64,000 nucleotides of DNA from CAXBNB01 sp040151475 (GCF_040151475.1 NZ_JBDKWG010000124.1:1-64000); one strand, 5' to 3'. Counted from the first letter of the stretch, positions 17,747 through 26,864 are shown. The notes: generated from the sequence alone by a model not told the origin. Numbers and translations: made by a program.

Positions 17747-17877
17747 CAAACGCATCTAAAAACAAAAACCTCATTACCGTACCCCATGAAATTAGAATCA
17801 ACCCTAACAGACCCCAGAACACCCGTCTGCCGACGAGGCAGGTGCCTGAGGATAGTAAGAATTTTTAAATGCGTTTG
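17747..17877. repeat. 16-bp inverted repeat pair flanking about 100 bp
   Basis: The arm at 17747-17762 (CAAACGCATCTAAAAA) is repeated in inverted orientation at 17862-17877 with one mismatch. The segment lies wholly between two convergent genes and encloses a GC-richer palindrome. It looks like a small non-coding repeat element of the MITE or REP kind, or a fossil of one. A target-site duplication was not identified. Confidence 0.45.
17827..17841. repeat. GC-rich palindrome CTGCC-N5-GGCAG
   Basis: CTGCC (17827-17831) pairs with GGCAG (17837-17841) around GACGA. It sits inside the larger inverted-repeat segment and is much GC-richer than its surroundings. Similar CTGCC/GGCAG palindromes are, from memory, common intergenic repeats in Bacteroidota. 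Confidence 0.4.
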
Positions 17878-17889
17878 TCCTGGGTATTA

Positions 17890-18432
17890 TTATTCTACCC
17901 GTTCCACTACCAAATTATGGTTGGTATAAATGCAAATATCAGCTGCTATATTGAGGCTTTCACGAACCATTTCTTCGGCAGTGAGCTTGTCTCCGGCGTG
18001 TTTTTTCATAGCAATTGCGGCAGACTGGGCATACATGCTACCAGAACCAATCACTGCAACATCATTATCCGGCTCCAACACATCTCCTGTACCGGATACA
18101 ATCAATATTTCATCTTTGTCTGCAACGATTAACATGGCTTCCAATTTCCTCAGGTAACGATCCATCCGCCAGTCTTTAGCCAATTCTATAGCTGCACGCT
18201 TCATATTGCCGCCATAGGAATTGAGTTTTTCTTCAAACCTTTCCAAAAGGGTAAAAGCATCAGCCGTTGATCCTGCAAATCCAGTCACTATCTTTCCATC
18301 TTGTAATTTTCGTATTTTCTTGACATTGCTTTTGGCCACTGTGTTCCCAAGTGTTGCCTGCCCGTCTGCCCCTATCGCTACTTTTCCGTTGTGTTTGATG
18401 GCACATACGGTCGTTGATCTCAATTTAGTCAT
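17890..18432 (-). CDS. hslV: ATP-dependent protease proteolytic subunit HslV
   Basis: HslV is the threonine-protease core of the HslUV degradation machine. The 180-aa protein begins with a short pro-segment (MTKLRS) before the TTVCAI stretch, whose threonine (Thr7) becomes the N-terminal nucleophile after processing. The GADGQATLG and GFAGSTADAF motifs are typical. The ATPase partner hslU is not next to it, unlike the operon arrangement in Proteobacteria. It is transcribed alone and ends near the inverted-repeat segment. Confidence 0.95.
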   Translation of the reverse strand: MTKLRSTTVCAIKHNGKVAIGADGQATLGNTVAKSNVKKIRKLQDGKIVTGFAGSTADAFTLLERFEEKLNSYGGNMKRAAIELAKDWRMDRYLRKLEAMLIVADKDEILIVSGTGDVLEPDNDVAVIGSGSMYAQSAAIAMKKHAGDKLTAEEMVRESLNIAADICIYTNHNLVVERVE

Positions 18433-18463
18433 CTAATTCTTTTCTATTGGATTGTGTAAAACG

Positions 18464-18498
18464 AAAAAAAGGCTTTAGAAGTTTGTCCTAAAGCCTTT
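18464..18498 (-). terminator. rho-independent terminator of pyruvate dehydrogenase E2 gene
   Basis: A perfect 11-bp stem (AAAGGCTTTAG with CTAAAGCCTTT, 9-nt loop) is followed on the minus strand by a run of seven T residues. It lies 18 bp after the E2 stop codon and isolates the gene from hslV. Confidence 0.85.
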
Positions 18499-18515
18499 CA
18501 AATATTTCATATTGT

Positions 18516-20159
18516 TTAAATCAAAATCCTAACCGGATCTTCTATCAGTCCCTTCAAAGTCTGTAGGAAAGCCGATCCTACAGCTCCATCTACAGTCCTG
18601 TGGTCACAAGTCAATGTCACTTTCATTACATTACCCGGAACGATTTCGCCATTTTTTACTACTGGAGTTTGCTTGATCGCACCTACTGCCAAAATACAAG
18701 ATTCCGGTGCATTGATAATAGAAGTAAATTCTTCTATACCAAACATACCCAGGTTAGATACGGTAAATGTATTTCCCTGCATTTCATCCAACTGCAATTT
18801 TTTAGCCTTGGCTTTAACACCAAACTCTTTTACTTCAGCTGAGATCTGAGACAATGATTTGTTGTCTGCAAATTTTACTACCGGCACTACAAGTCCGTCT
18901 TCAATAGCCATTGCCACACCTATACTGATATGGTGGTTTTTTCTAATGCTATTGGTGTCACTCATCCAGTAAGTATTCACGTCCGGATGTTTTCTCAAAG
19001 CAGCAGCAGCAGCTTTGATGATAATATCGTTGAAAGATATTTTTACAGGAGACAGGTCATTGATACTTTTTCTGGCCTTCATGGTTTTATCCATGTCGAT
19101 CTCCATAGTCAAGTAGAAATGTGGTGCTCCAAATTGGCTGTTGTTCAAGCTCTTTGTGATCGCCTTTCTCATTTGAGTAGCTGGCACATCTTCATAGCTT
19201 TCTACTCCAACCACACCCGGTGCAGCTGTTGCTCCGGCTGCTACAGGAGCAGCAGAAGGTACAAATGACTCAACATCTCTTTTTATTATTCTTCCACCGT
19301 CACCACTTCCTTGTACTTGTGCTAAATCTATTCCTTTTTCTTTGGCCAGACTTTTAGCCAACGGGGAAGCTACTATACGACCATTGCTCGACACATTACT
19401 AGCTACCGGAGTAGCAGTAGGAGCAGCATTGGCTTGTGGAGCAGTAGATTTTTGTTCAACTGGTGCTGGAGTTGTTGTTTCTTTAGCAGCAGGTTTAGCT
19501 GTTTGAGCTGTTTGAGCTGTTTGAGCTTTCAACAATGTTTGATAATCAGCTCCCTTTTCTCCAATAATGGCTATTACACCATCAACAGGCACACCTTTTC
19601 CAGCTTCCACGGCCTGATAAAGTAGCACTCCATCTTCGTAGTTTTCCAGTTCCATTGTGGCTTTATCGGTTTCTACTTCCGCCAGTATATCTCCTGACTT
19701 TACAGTATCACCTACCTTCACCAACCAGGAAGCGATTATGCCTTCTTCCATAGTATCACTCATCTTTGGCATAGTGATTACCTGAGCATTGATGCCGGAA
19801 GTATCAACGGCTTCTGCCGGAGCAGTTTCTGTCGCATTTTCGGCTTTTGGTTCTGATTCAGTTTTTTCAGTAGCTTTGGGAGTGCTTGAAATGCCAGCCA
19901 GCAAGCTGTCTATATTTTCTCCTTTTTTTCCAATAATGGCTATCACCCCATCAACAGGTACCGATTCTTTTTCCTGAATTCCAATGTGCAACAAAACCCC
20001 ATCTTCATAAGATTCCAACTCCATTGTTGCTTTATCCGTCTCTACTTCAGCCAGGATATCTCCTGATTTCACAGTATCACCCACCTTCTTCAACCAAGAG
20101 GCAATAACTCCCTCTTCCATGGTGTCGCTCATTTTGGGCATTTTGATAACTTCAGCCAT
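18516..20159 (-). CDS. pdhC: pyruvate dehydrogenase complex E2 (dihydrolipoamide acetyltransferase), two lipoyl domains
   Basis: The E2 core transfers the acetyl group from E1 to CoA. The 547-aa protein has two lipoyl domains with lipoylation lysines K43 and K166, each in EVETDKATMELE. An Ala/Pro/Thr-rich linker follows, then an E3/E1-binding domain (IVASPLAKSLAKEKGIDL) and a catalytic acetyltransferase domain ending in the DHRTVDGA active-site motif. The two lipoyl domains are nearly identical around the lysine, which suggests duplication within the gene. E1 and E3 genes are not adjacent. The gene has its own strong terminator. Confidence 0.93.
   Translation of the reverse strand: MAEVIKMPKMSDTMEEGVIASWLKKVGDTVKSGDILAEVETDKATMELESYEDGVLLHIGIQEKESVPVDGVIAIIGKKGENIDSLLAGISSTPKATEKTESEPKAENATETAPAEAVDTSGINAQVITMPKMSDTMEEGIIASWLVKVGDTVKSGDILAEVETDKATMELENYEDGVLLYQAVEAGKGVPVDGVIAIIGEKGADYQTLLKAQTAQTAQTAKPAAKETTTPAPVEQKSTAPQANAAPTATPVASNVSSNGRIVASPLAKSLAKEKGIDLAQVQGSGDGGRIIKRDVESFVPSAAPVAAGATAAPGVVGVESYEDVPATQMRKAITKSLNNSQFGAPHFYLTMEIDMDKTMKARKSINDLSPVKISFNDIIIKAAAAALRKHPDVNTYWMSDTNSIRKNHHISIGVAMAIEDGLVVPVVKFADNKSLSQISAEVKEFGVKAKAKKLQLDEMQGNTFTVSNLGMFGIEEFTSIINAPESCILAVGAIKQTPVVKNGEIVPGNVMKVTLTCDHRTVDGAVGSAFLQTLKGLIEDPVRILI
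19501..19527. repeat. three perfect 9-bp tandem repeats in the E2 linker
   Basis: GTTTGAGCT is repeated three times and encodes a repeating Thr-Ala-Gln linker between lipoyl and E3-binding domains. It is the sort of array that can change length by replication slippage without breaking the frame. Confidence 0.7.
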
Positions 20160-20336
20160 ATATTCTAGTGTTTTTAAATCAAACCGCTAAATTAGTTTTA
20201 TTTCGATCTTTATTCAAATTAAATACTGTAGTTAATCTACTTTTGAACCAACTAATTTTCAATTCCCGAAATTAGTTGACTCTTTAATTAAGAATTATAC
20301 GGAATACTGTTTAATCCTGGTTTTCAAATTATTTCA

Positions 20337-21314
20337 ATGCCTTTAATCTCTACCTCTTCTTATAAAAAACCCAAACTACTGTTCAATCGACATATTGAAA
20401 CAATTGTTCCGGGGCTCTTACGAAATGTAAAAAATGCATCTAAATATGAAAGGGAGAGAATAACAACTCCCGATGGCGACTTTTTAGATTTAGACTGGAT
20501 CAAAAACGGAGCTAAGAGGTTGGTCATTATCTCTCATGGATTAGAAGGGGATTCACAACGTCCCTATATAAAAGGTATGGCAAAAGCTTTTTCCAATGAC
20601 AATTGGGATGTATTGGCCTGGAATTTCCGAGGTTGTAGTGGAGAAAAAAATAACACGAAGGTTTTTTACCACAGTGGAGCCACCTATGACCTGCAATCCG
20701 TTGTAAGTCATGCTACGGAAAAACAATATGAAAAAATAATACTAATAGGGTTTAGTCTGGGAGGAAATTTGACGCTTAAATATTTGGGCGAACCTGAGTC
20801 GCAGAATATTGAGCAGATAAAAGGAGCGGTGACCTTTTCCGTTCCGTTAGATTTAGCGGGCTGCTCAAATGAAATCGATCAGCCGCATAACATTCTATAC
20901 TCCAGAAGATTTTTAAAGTCGCTAAAGAAAAAAGTGAAAGACAAAAACGGAGACCTTGCGGGGTTTGGCAATATAGATATCGTCGATTCTTTAGGCTCTA
21001 TCTACGATTTTGACAATGAGATTACTGCTCCATTGCATGGTTTTAAAGATGCCAACGACTATTACCAATCATGTAGTTCCAGAAATTTTATTTCTTCGAT
21101 AAAAATTAAGACCTTAGTGGTAAATGCACAAAATGATCCATTTTTGTCAGCGAGTTGTTTGGATACATCGTTGTTCGAAAATTTGGATACAGTATTTTTC
21201 GAAACACCTAAACAAGGAGGACATGTAGGATTTAGTTCTTACAATGAAACAGGCATGTATTGGTCTGAACAAAGGGCATTGGAGTTTGTAAACGAGGAAT
21301 TGGAAAAATCATGA
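20337..21314 (+). CDS. alpha/beta hydrolase of the YheT family
   Basis: The 325-aa protein is an alpha/beta hydrolase related to YheT/EMB8 esterases. The oxyanion-side SHGLEGDSQRPYI motif is typical, the nucleophile elbow is GFSLGG (Ser140), and the remaining triad members fit NAQNDPF (Asp) and GGHVGF (His) near the C-terminus. The substrate is not known for the family. The stop codon overlaps the start of the SRAP-like gene (ATGA), so the two proteins are made together. Confidence 0.88.
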   Translation: MPLISTSSYKKPKLLFNRHIETIVPGLLRNVKNASKYERERITTPDGDFLDLDWIKNGAKRLVIISHGLEGDSQRPYIKGMAKAFSNDNWDVLAWNFRGCSGEKNNTKVFYHSGATYDLQSVVSHATEKQYEKIILIGFSLGGNLTLKYLGEPESQNIEQIKGAVTFSVPLDLAGCSNEIDQPHNILYSRRFLKSLKKKVKDKNGDLAGFGNIDIVDSLGSIYDFDNEITAPLHGFKDANDYYQSCSSRNFISSIKIKTLVVNAQNDPFLSASCLDTSLFENLDTVFFETPKQGGHVGFSSYNETGMYWSEQRALEFVNEELEKS

Positions 21315-22012
21315 TTGACAGGTACACTATATATTCGGTTTCAGAGGAAATATCGAAAAGGTTTAACATCCAAAATGAAGAATCTCTCGAAGCAGAATAT
21401 AACGCAGCTCCCACAAAAAAACTTCCGCTAATCGTAAATATTGCCAAAGAAGGGCTCTCTTTTGTGTATTGGGGTACTATAGAAAAATGGTCTAACAAAA
21501 AATCTATTTCTTCTAAACTAATCAATGCCCCAATCGAAGAACTGCTAAAAAAAGCTACACTGAAAGCAGCATTGCAAAGCCGTAGATGTATTATTCCTGC
21601 AAATGGCTTCTACCTGTGGAAAACTGTAGGAAAAAAGAGTAAACGTCCTTATTATTTCAAACTAAATGACCAAGCCCTTTTTGGAATGGCGGGACTTTGG
21701 GAAGAATACGATGACCTTGACGGAAAAATGTTGCATACTTTCAAGATAATTACTACTGAAAACAAATTAGGCATCAAAGAATTTGGAGATGAAATGCCCG
21801 CCATATTGAGTAAAGAAAATGAACAGGAATGGTTGAAGCCAGGGTTACAATCAGATGAATTATTGAATATGATAAAACCGTTAGATTCTATTAACAATAT
21901 CAGCTTTCACCCTGTATCTCCATTCATCAACAACATCGACTACAACTTTCCGGAAATGATCAATATTCAGCCTTCTATTGATCAAAAAGGGAATTACACT
22001 TTATTTGAATAA
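21311..22012 (+). CDS. SRAP (HMCES/YedK)-fold protein lacking the catalytic residues
   Basis: The 233-aa protein aligns along its length with SRAP-domain proteins, which shield abasic sites in single-stranded DNA through a Cys2-DNA crosslink. Retained marks are R4-Y5, YNAAPT, INAP.E, RRCIIPANGFY.W and TTEN. The functional residues differ: position 2 is Ile instead of the essential Cys, L102 replaces the catalytic Glu of GFYEW, and G159 and E161 replace the His and Arg of HDRMP. P74 replaces the Arg of NARxE. It is therefore predicted to have no SRAP crosslinking chemistry while keeping the fold. The gene is intact and coupled (ATGA) to the upstream hydrolase. Confidence 0.82.
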   Translation: MIDRYTIYSVSEEISKRFNIQNEESLEAEYNAAPTKKLPLIVNIAKEGLSFVYWGTIEKWSNKKSISSKLINAPIEELLKKATLKAALQSRRCIIPANGFYLWKTVGKKSKRPYYFKLNDQALFGMAGLWEEYDDLDGKMLHTFKIITTENKLGIKEFGDEMPAILSKENEQEWLKPGLQSDELLNMIKPLDSINNISFHPVSPFINNIDYNFPEMINIQPSIDQKGNYTLFE

Positions 22013-22023
22013 AAAATTACTTT

Positions 22024-22054
22024 TTTGGTTTTGATTTAATTCCTTTTATTTTTG
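22024..22054 (+). promoter_or_regulatory. promoter of the PorE-like gene
   Basis: A TTTG -33 element (22024-22027) is followed, 19 bp later, by a perfect -7 element TATTTTTG (22047-22054). The start codon lies 28 bp further on. This is the best complete Bacteroidota-type promoter in the window. Confidence 0.6.
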
Positions 22055-22082
22055 GTTCGTTATCAGCTGAAACTATATTACT

Positions 22083-24047
22083 ATGAACAAACTTTTTAAA
22101 TGGGTGATCCCCATGCTGATAGGCATTTGTTTTCAGGCTCAGTCCCAAAGTTTAGACAAGAAAAAATTCAAAGCGGAAGGGTACTTCTACACCGAAAAAT
22201 TTGACAAAGCGAGAGAAGCTTATGAAGAAATTCTGACAATCGATTCTGATTTTGGAACAGGCATCTATCGATTGGAAATATGCTCACTACTTACAATAGC
22301 CAAAAACAAACCGCTAACCAAACTTGAATCGTTTTCTAAAACTCAGGGTAGAAAGGATAAGTTTTACAACTACTGGATGGCCAAACTATATTTCCAGCAA
22401 AACAATTTTAAAAAAGCAATTGAAACAGCGGACAGGTTTATCAATTCCAAACAGTATAAGAGTAAAGAAATCATACAGGAAATTAAAGATTTAAGAGATA
22501 AATCTGAAAAAATATTTGAATACTATAACTCTCCGGCCAACTATGAAGTGGAGCATTTGCATAGCAATGTGAATTCAAACTTTCATGAATCCAGTCCTGT
22601 ATATTTCAGAGAAAAAGAAGAGCTTTTGTTCCTGTCGTCCAGGCCTGTAGATGGTGAAAACTCAAAAGGTGAGACATTTTACATCTATGAATCCAAAAGA
22701 GATGGTGGTGAGTGGACTCCAGCCAGAAGATTGGCAAATCTTGGAACTTATAAATTGGAAAATGCCAATATCGAAGTAGTAAGAAATGACGGACGGCTAT
22801 TTGTTTACTCCGATAAAGGTGGAGGGGATTTATTTTACAGCCATCTGACAAATGGCAAATGGAGTTCACTGGTAGAATTTGATGAAAAAATTACTGACAC
22901 AAAGTTAGAATCTCATTTCTTTCTCAATGAAAAAGAAAACAGAATTCTCTTCGCTCATCGAAAAAAATCGGGCACAAAAGACCTTGATATCTTCCAATCA
23001 ATAAAAGATCCTTCGACCGGAACATGGAGTACACCAGTACACATCACTTCAAAGATCAACTCAGATATGGATGAAGACTATCCGTTTTTATCTGAAGATG
23101 AAAAAACGCTATACTTTTCATCCAAAGGACATGGCTCAATAGGAGGTTTTGATATTTTCAAATCAGAATTAGATGAAAGTACAAATACATGGTCTGAACC
23201 GGAAATGCTGAAATATCCGATAAACACCCCTGATGACGACATTCAATTTAAAATTGATGAAGAATTGAACTCAGGTTATTTTGTTTCAAACAGATTTGAG
23301 TCAAAAGGGCGATACGACATATTTTTCTTCCATGAAGCCGATAAAGTATTTGTGGAAGGGAAGGTACTTGACGGAAAAGGCGAGATAGTAAGCAATGCCG
23401 AGCTAAAATTCAGTCAGAAGAGAAGTACAGGCCTGTTGGTACGGTCAATGTCGGATGAAAAAGGACAGTTCAAAGTAACTTTGGGAGCCGATGATGAAAT
23501 TACCGTTGAAATCAGATTTCATCAGGAATTAATTCATTCCGAGTCTTTCACCAGTCCGAATTCAAATGGAAGTTCAGGTATTTTCAATATCGATTTCAAG
23601 CTACCAATGAAGAAAGAAGAATTGGTCGCAGAAATAGTGGAAGTAGAAGAAAAAGATCCTAAATACGCCCAGGTAGAAGAAATATCAAGCAAGTTTAGAA
23701 AAAGCAATAAAGCACGGATAGGCAACATCTATTTTGCCGTAAATGACTATCAGCTACCTACAGAAGGAAATGAAAGACTTGACGCATTATTAGAAGCATT
23801 GAAGCAAAATCCCACTTTGAAATTTGAAATTTCAGGTCATACGGACAATCAGGGATTGGCTTCAGAAAATTTGACCCTCTCGCATAAAAGAGCCGAATCG
23901 ATAGTGGCTTATCTGGTGAGACAGGGAATAGATTCTAAACGGCTGATCGCCAAAGGCTATGGTGAAACCAAACCACTTGCCTCAAATGACGATGAAGAAA
24001 ACGGAAGAGAATTGAACAGAAGAATAGAAGTAGCTGTACTGGAGTAG
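22083..24047 (+). CDS. porE: PorE-like OmpA-family protein (TPR, PD40 propeller, carboxypeptidase-regulatory-like, OmpA C-terminal)
   Basis: The 654-aa exported protein has the domain order described for PorE, a periplasmic peptidoglycan-binding part of the type IX secretion system. A signal peptide ends near AQSQS and is followed by TPR-like helices (about 25-150). Next come WD40-like PD40 blades (about 160-420) with repeated FLSEDEKTLYFSS-type segments, then a carboxypeptidase-regulatory-like domain (VEGKVLDGKGEIVSNAEL), and finally an OmpA C-terminal domain with ISGHTDNQG and NRRIEVAVLE. It has its own promoter. A generic Pal/OmpA anchoring role is the alternative; other T9SS genes are not nearby. 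Confidence 0.82.
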   Translation: MNKLFKWVIPMLIGICFQAQSQSLDKKKFKAEGYFYTEKFDKAREAYEEILTIDSDFGTGIYRLEICSLLTIAKNKPLTKLESFSKTQGRKDKFYNYWMAKLYFQQNNFKKAIETADRFINSKQYKSKEIIQEIKDLRDKSEKIFEYYNSPANYEVEHLHSNVNSNFHESSPVYFREKEELLFLSSRPVDGENSKGETFYIYESKRDGGEWTPARRLANLGTYKLENANIEVVRNDGRLFVYSDKGGGDLFYSHLTNGKWSSLVEFDEKITDTKLESHFFLNEKENRILFAHRKKSGTKDLDIFQSIKDPSTGTWSTPVHITSKINSDMDEDYPFLSEDEKTLYFSSKGHGSIGGFDIFKSELDESTNTWSEPEMLKYPINTPDDDIQFKIDEELNSGYFVSNRFESKGRYDIFFFHEADKVFVEGKVLDGKGEIVSNAELKFSQKRSTGLLVRSMSDEKGQFKVTLGADDEITVEIRFHQELIHSESFTSPNSNGSSGIFNIDFKLPMKKEELVAEIVEVEEKDPKYAQVEEISSKFRKSNKARIGNIYFAVNDYQLPTEGNERLDALLEALKQNPTLKFEISGHTDNQGLASENLTLSHKRAESIVAYLVRQGIDSKRLIAKGYGETKPLASNDDEENGRELNRRIEVAVLE

Positions 24048-24093
24048 TAACTTTTATACAAATTCTCTTAAATTGCTTTAAAAAATTATTCAA

Positions 24094-25104
24094 ATGCTTA
24101 ACTCAAAAATAGTAGGTACTGGTCACTATGTGCCTGATAATGTAGTAAAAAACAAAGACCTGGAATCGGTCATGGAAACCAGCGATGATTGGATCGTGGA
24201 ACGCACCGGAATTCATGAAAGAAGGCACATTGTGCTAGGTGGTGAAGACACTACATCAACCATGGGCACCAAAGCGGCCAAAATGGCTCTGAAAAATGCA
24301 AACCTGCAGCCCGATGACATAGACTTTATCATATTTGCCACACTTAGTCCTGACTATTATTTCCCAGGCCCAGGAGTTTTGGTACAAGAGCAATTGGGTA
24401 TGAAATCTGAAATTGGTGCGCTTGATGTTAGAAATCAATGTTCCGGATTCATATATGGGCTGTCTGTTGCGGATCAGTTTATTAAAACAGGCATGTATAC
24501 AAATGTACTGGTAATAGGCAGTGAAGTACATAGTGGTGGCCTGGATATGACTACAAGAGGCCGTGGGGTTTCAGTGATTTTCGGAGATGGTGCAGGAGCC
24601 GTGGTAATGCAAGCGATAGACAACAATAAAACCGGAGTACTTTCCTCCCATTTGCACTCAGAAGGAAAACATGCTGAAGAACTTTCTCTCATTTCACCAA
24701 GCACCACCGACTGGGTGCCCAATTTTATCGAAAGAAACGACCCTGAAGATATCAGGTATTATCCATATATGAATGGAAACTTTGTGTTTAAAAATGCCGT
24801 TGTAAGATTTCAACAAGTGATTATGGAAGCCTTGAATCATAACGGCTACAAACCAGAAGAAATTGACATGCTAATACCACATCAGGCGAATTTAAGAATT
24901 AGTCAATTTATCCAGAAACAGATGAATTTGCCCGACAGTAAAATATTCAACAACATCCAAAAATATGGCAACACGACTGCCGCATCCATTCCGATTGCAT
25001 TGAGTGAAGCGGTAGCAGAGGGACGTATTAAAGAAGGAGATTTGTTGTGTCTTGCTGCTTTTGGAAGCGGATTTACCTGGGCAGCTGCATTGATTCGATG
25101 GTAA
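24094..25104 (+). CDS. fabH: 3-oxoacyl-ACP synthase III
   Basis: FabH condenses acetyl-CoA or branched acyl-CoA with malonyl-ACP to start fatty acid synthesis. The 336-aa protein has the catalytic triad: Cys116 (VRNQCSGF), His in IPHQANLR and Asn in KYGNTTAAS. The length is normal. It is not next to plsX or rpmF as in many FabH operons, so it may be a second, specialised KAS III copy. The C-terminal AAFGSGFTWAA motif is intact. A MORN-repeat gene follows after 17 bp. Confidence 0.92.
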   Translation: MLNSKIVGTGHYVPDNVVKNKDLESVMETSDDWIVERTGIHERRHIVLGGEDTTSTMGTKAAKMALKNANLQPDDIDFIIFATLSPDYYFPGPGVLVQEQLGMKSEIGALDVRNQCSGFIYGLSVADQFIKTGMYTNVLVIGSEVHSGGLDMTTRGRGVSVIFGDGAGAVVMQAIDNNKTGVLSSHLHSEGKHAEELSLISPSTTDWVPNFIERNDPEDIRYYPYMNGNFVFKNAVVRFQQVIMEALNHNGYKPEEIDMLIPHQANLRISQFIQKQMNLPDSKIFNNIQKYGNTTAASIPIALSEAVAEGRIKEGDLLCLAAFGSGFTWAAALIRW

Positions 25105-25121
25105 AAGATTAGTTTTACTAT

Positions 25122-26399
25122 ATGCGTCTCTCTGCCAAAAAATCTGTACTACACATTGCTTTAATATTATTTACAAGTTCATTGTATGCTCAGGATTTTT
25201 ACCTGAACCTAAATGACTCCAGCATCATCGCAACAGGTGATTCTTTAGACAATAAAAGACATGGTAAATGGGTTTTTAAAGATCAATACAATAAGCTGGT
25301 GGCTTTGGGTTTTTACGACCATGGTGTACAGGACAGTATTTGGGTTAGGTACGAAAATCGCCGTATAAGAGAAATACTCCGACTTAGAAATGGCAAAAGG
25401 GATGGAACCTACACAAGCTACGATCCCTTCGAAGTAATTGTATCAGAAGCCGAATATAAAAACAATGTATTGGATGGAGAATACATCGAATACTACAATA
25501 CAGGCGCTATGGGATTGCATGGCTACTACAAATCCGGCCTGAAAGACAGTACCTGGATTGAATATTCTGAATATGGCATCCCAAATTATATTAAAAGGTA
25601 TAAAAACGATCAGGCACATGGGCAATGGGAATTCTACTATCCATCTTCCAGGCTTCAACGCATCGAGTCCTATGCTTACGGTACTGAAAACGGACAATGG
25701 ACAGAATACTACAAAAACAAAGTAATTGGTCGCCAGTACTACTATAAAAATGGTTTGCTCGACAGCCTCTATCAGGAATATTTCGACAGTGGATTACTCA
25801 GTGTGGAAGGGTTTTACAAGTTTGGACAAAAAATGGGTGTTTGGATCAACATGACACTCAATGGCAACATCTATTCTATAGGAGAATATCAAAATGACCT
25901 GAAATCAGGAATATGGAAATACTTTCACGAATCCGGTGCACTGCAATCTGAAGGTGAATATAAAAACGGACTGAAGGAAGGCCAATGGATTTACTATTAC
26001 GAATCAGGAAAATTGCAGAGTATAGGCTCTTTTCAAAACGATGAGAAATCCGGACTCTGGGGACATTTTTATGAAAATGAACAAATTCTACAGGATGAAA
26101 ACTGGGATCAGGGACGCTTGATTGACGTTGGAGACTACTTTTCGATCAAAGGTGAAACATTGCCTAAAGGAAACTTTTTATCAGGAAACGGTATTCGCAA
26201 CACTTACTACGAAACCGGAGAATTGAAGTCAAAAGAGGTTTACGCCAACGGCTATGCCAATGGACATTGGGTAACCTTTCACAGTAACGGAAAAATAGAA
26301 TCTGAAGGAAACTATGAAAATAATATCCGCACAGGAGTGTGGAAATACTACAACCGAAAAGGTAAACCGATCGGATCAAAAAACTTTGACTCCAATTAG
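25122..26399 (+). CDS. exported MORN-repeat (YwqK-like) protein
   Basis: The 425-aa protein has an N-terminal signal peptide (cleavage near LYAQ) and then about 15 MORN-type repeats of roughly 23 residues with the pattern G.Y.NG...G.W..Y...G. Such repeats form an elongated beta surface. In this phylum they occur in large families of unknown role, often named after the YwqK antitoxin, but no toxin gene is adjacent. No catalytic domain is visible. A second, partial protein of the same kind is at the right edge of the window. Confidence 0.85.
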   Translation: MRLSAKKSVLHIALILFTSSLYAQDFYLNLNDSSIIATGDSLDNKRHGKWVFKDQYNKLVALGFYDHGVQDSIWVRYENRRIREILRLRNGKRDGTYTSYDPFEVIVSEAEYKNNVLDGEYIEYYNTGAMGLHGYYKSGLKDSTWIEYSEYGIPNYIKRYKNDQAHGQWEFYYPSSRLQRIESYAYGTENGQWTEYYKNKVIGRQYYYKNGLLDSLYQEYFDSGLLSVEGFYKFGQKMGVWINMTLNGNIYSIGEYQNDLKSGIWKYFHESGALQSEGEYKNGLKEGQWIYYYESGKLQSIGSFQNDEKSGLWGHFYENEQILQDENWDQGRLIDVGDYFSIKGETLPKGNFLSGNGIRNTYYETGELKSKEVYANGYANGHWVTFHSNGKIESEGNYENNIRTGVWKYYNRKGKPIGSKNFDSN

Positions 26400-26420
26400 C
26401 CTTTCATAAAATACACTCTA

Positions 26421-26864
26421 ATGGAAATTGTATTCAGGCCTTTTTCTCAACTTACAAATGAGGAGCTGTATGCCGTTTTGCGTTTGAGGTCTGAGGTATT
26501 CGTGGTAGAACAAAATTGTGCTTATTTAGACCTAGATGATTGCGATCAAAAAGCAATGCATCTCTTAGGGTTCCTCAGAACAGAACTGGCAGCATGTGCA
26601 AGAATATTCGCTCCCGGAGATTATTTTGATGGTTATGCCTCTATCGGACGCATTGCAACCTCTCCCAGATTCAGAAACCTAGGCTATGGCAAAAGAATAG
26701 TAACCGAAAGCCTGATGAAAATCTCCGAACTATATGGCTCAGATTGCCCTGTCAAAATTGGTGCTCAGGCATATTTAACAAGGTTTTACAAATCACTTGG
26801 ATTCACCAGCACTCAGGAGGAATACATTGAAGATGGCATTCCGCATGTATATATGATGAAGTAA
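26421..26864 (+). CDS. elaA: GNAT-family N-acetyltransferase (ElaA-like)
   Basis: The 147-aa protein shows the ElaA-type start, FRPFSQLTNEELYAVLRLRSEVFVVEQ in pattern, and the acetyl-CoA-binding loop RFRNLGYGKRIV typical of GNAT folds. The acceptor is unknown. The gene's stop codon shares a base with the next start (TAATG), so it is coupled with the gamma-glutamylcyclotransferase-like gene. Confidence 0.87.
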   Translation: MEIVFRPFSQLTNEELYAVLRLRSEVFVVEQNCAYLDLDDCDQKAMHLLGFLRTELAACARIFAPGDYFDGYASIGRIATSPRFRNLGYGKRIVTESLMKISELYGSDCPVKIGAQAYLTRFYKSLGFTSTQEEYIEDGIPHVYMMK

